NCBI RefSeq assembly: GCF_001735805.1
Contig: NZ_CP017248.1
Location: forward strand, 7,192,001-7,256,000
DNA length: 64,000 bases
Origin: Streptomyces fodineus
GTDB taxonomy: Bacteria > Actinomycetota > Actinomycetes > Streptomycetales > Streptomycetaceae
Direction: 5' to 3'
The notes beneath the pieces are model-generated. The model was given only the letters and a program-made list of their open reading frames with translations. It made no database searches and had not been told where the DNA came from. Below are positions 62,781 to 64,000 of the stretch, piece after piece (the stretch's first letter is position 1; the number at the start of each line of letters is the position of its first letter). The translations under genes were made by a program, and so were the position numbers.

Positions 62781-64000
62781 ATGGCGGCGCATTTCGGAAG
62801 GCGGCTGCGCAAGGGAGCGGCGACCACCGCCGTGGCCGCGGCAGCGGTTGCGGCCCTGTCCGCGTCCCAGGCTCCGGGAGCGACCGGCGAGGGCCACGGC
62901 AGACAGACCGTGGCCGGGGCCTCCAGCCCCGTTCCCGACGCGAGCTCCGACGGCAACGCCACCGGCAACTCGCCGTACTACACGGACCTGCCGCCGCTCA
63001 ACAGCCCCCATCCCAGCCCCTCCCCGACCGCCGGCACCCCCGTACCCCAGGGCGACGCCGAGGCCGGCATACCGGCGACGGTCCTCGATGCCTACAAGAA
63101 GGCCGAAGCCGAACTGCGTTCCTCCAAGCCGGGCTGCAACCTGCCCTGGCAGTTGCTCGCGGCCATCGGCCAGGTCGAGTCGGGCCAGGCCCGCGGCGGC
63201 GAGGTCGACGCGAGCGGCACGACCGTCAGCCCGATCCTGGGCCCGGCGCTCGACGGCAACGGCTTCGCGCTCATCAAGGACACCGACCACGGCCTCTACG
63301 ACGGCAACACCGAGTACGACCAGGCCGTCGGCCCCATGCAGTTCATCCCGTCGACCTGGGCCTGGGCCGGCCGCGACGGCAACGGCGACGGCAAGAAGGA
63401 CCCCAACAACGTCTACGACGCCGCCCTCGCCGCGGGCCACTATCTGTGCCGCGACGGCCTCGACCTCTCGCGCGAGGACGATCTGCACAGCGCGATCCTC
63501 AGCTACAACCACTCGCAGGACTACCTGAACCACGTCCTGTCGTGGTTGGAGTACTACCGCAAGGGCACCCACTCCGTGCCCGACGGCTCCGGTTCCGTCC
63601 CCAGCCACCGCAGTGACGGCAGCACCCCGAAGCCCTCGGATACGCCGAGGACCAAGCCCGGACACAAGCCGGACCCGAAGCCCGGCCACCCGGGCGGCGG
63701 GAGCGGAAGCCCCAGCCCCAGCCCCAGCCCGAAACCGCCGAAGCCGCCCGTCCCGCCGACGCCTCCGCAGACCCCCACCGACACGGTGGACCACCTGCAC
63801 GACGCGGACACGGCCAAGCTCACCACGATGGCCGGCCACGCCTTCACCGAGCGGATCGGCACCCGCGCCGAGACCAAGGCCGGCGCTTCCGTCGCCAAGG
63901 TCAGGATCCGGTTCACCATCTCCGGGGACACCGACGCCACCTTCGCCGGCGGCGAGAGCGTGGCCACGGTCGCCACCGACGCCAAGGGCATCGCCCTCGC
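62781..64000 (+). CDS. Secreted lytic transglycosylase (SLT domain), 5' part
   Basis: ATG 62781 (gggagggg site) opens a frame that runs off the window, so at least 406 residues are present. A signal peptide (RKGAATTAVAAAAVAALSASQAPGA) is followed by a Ser/Pro linker. The SLT/transglycosylase domain covers about 105-265: WQLLAAIGQVESGQ contains the catalytic Glu, then AVGPMQFIPSTWAWAGRDGNGDGKKDPNN and HYLCRDGLDL, YNHSQDYLNHVL. A long Pro/Lys/Gly/Ser linker (about 275-330) leads to another domain of unknown type. It should cleave peptidoglycan outside the cell. Confidence 0.88.
   Translation, partial: MAAHFGRRLRKGAATTAVAAAAVAALSASQAPGATGEGHGRQTVAGASSPVPDASSDGNATGNSPYYTDLPPLNSPHPSPSPTAGTPVPQGDAEAGIPATVLDAYKKAEAELRSSKPGCNLPWQLLAAIGQVESGQARGGEVDASGTTVSPILGPALDGNGFALIKDTDHGLYDGNTEYDQAVGPMQFIPSTWAWAGRDGNGDGKKDPNNVYDAALAAGHYLCRDGLDLSREDDLHSAILSYNHSQDYLNHVLSWLEYYRKGTHSVPDGSGSVPSHRSDGSTPKPSDTPRTKPGHKPDPKPGHPGGGSGSPSPSPSPKPPKPPVPPTPPQTPTDTVDHLHDADTAKLTTMAGHAFTERIGTRAETKAGASVAKVRIRFTISGDTDATFAGGESVATVATDAKGIAL

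Overview
The window is a GC-rich, gene-dense stretch of a Streptomyces chromosome. The evidence is high G+C, frequent GTG starts with ATGA/GTGA overlaps, and a gene order matching the conserved chromosomal core: hisF, hisI, trpE, trpC, trpM, trpB, trpA, lgt, gltBD, pyk, an ANTAR response regulator, a branched-chain amino acid ABC transporter and polA. No insertion sequence, prophage, rRNA operon or CRISPR array was seen. One tRNA gene is present.

Positions 1-13.7 kb hold amino acid biosynthesis. A RidA tail and hisF come first. An ArsR-like regulator with an MFS exporter sits behind a large inverted repeat. Two small minus-strand genes follow, then hisI-trpE, three small Trp-cluster membrane proteins, trpC, trpM, trpBA, a thioredoxin-fold membrane protein and lgt. 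A 14-15 unit tandem repeat fills the gap between trpM and trpB.

Positions 13.7-22.2 kb hold one long minus-strand operon, the most unusual part of the window. Four tandem ADP-ribosylglycohydrolase (ARH/DraG) paralogues are followed by ribokinase, a class III CoA-transferase and a CitE-like lyase, mostly with start-stop overlaps. One paralogue is frameshifted, one carries a 45-bp repeat encoding a Thr/Pro tail, and one carries an interspersed repeat within its coding sequence. A substrate containing a ribosyl or ADP-ribosyl group is a reasonable guess but unproven.

Positions 22.3-38.6 kb hold a VIT-type iron/manganese transporter behind candidate iron boxes, gltBD behind a candidate GlnR box, a decayed gene, a rhomboid protease, a VWA protein, TetR and MarR regulators, a DHA2 drug exporter with twin operators, a metalloprotease-like protein, a divergent GH35 beta-galactosidase/AraC pair and a chorismate mutase.

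Positions 38.7-64 kb hold aminopeptidase N, an NmrA-like oxidoreductase, a DesA/DesB-like decarboxylase/N-hydroxylase pair without a siderophore synthetase, pyruvate kinase, a tRNA with a Leu (CAA) anticodon but a short variable loop, the PdtaR-like regulator, livFGMH with its binding protein, small envelope proteins, a thioesterase, a molybdopterin oxidoreductase, polA, two uncharacterised genes and the start of a secreted lytic transglycosylase that runs off the window.
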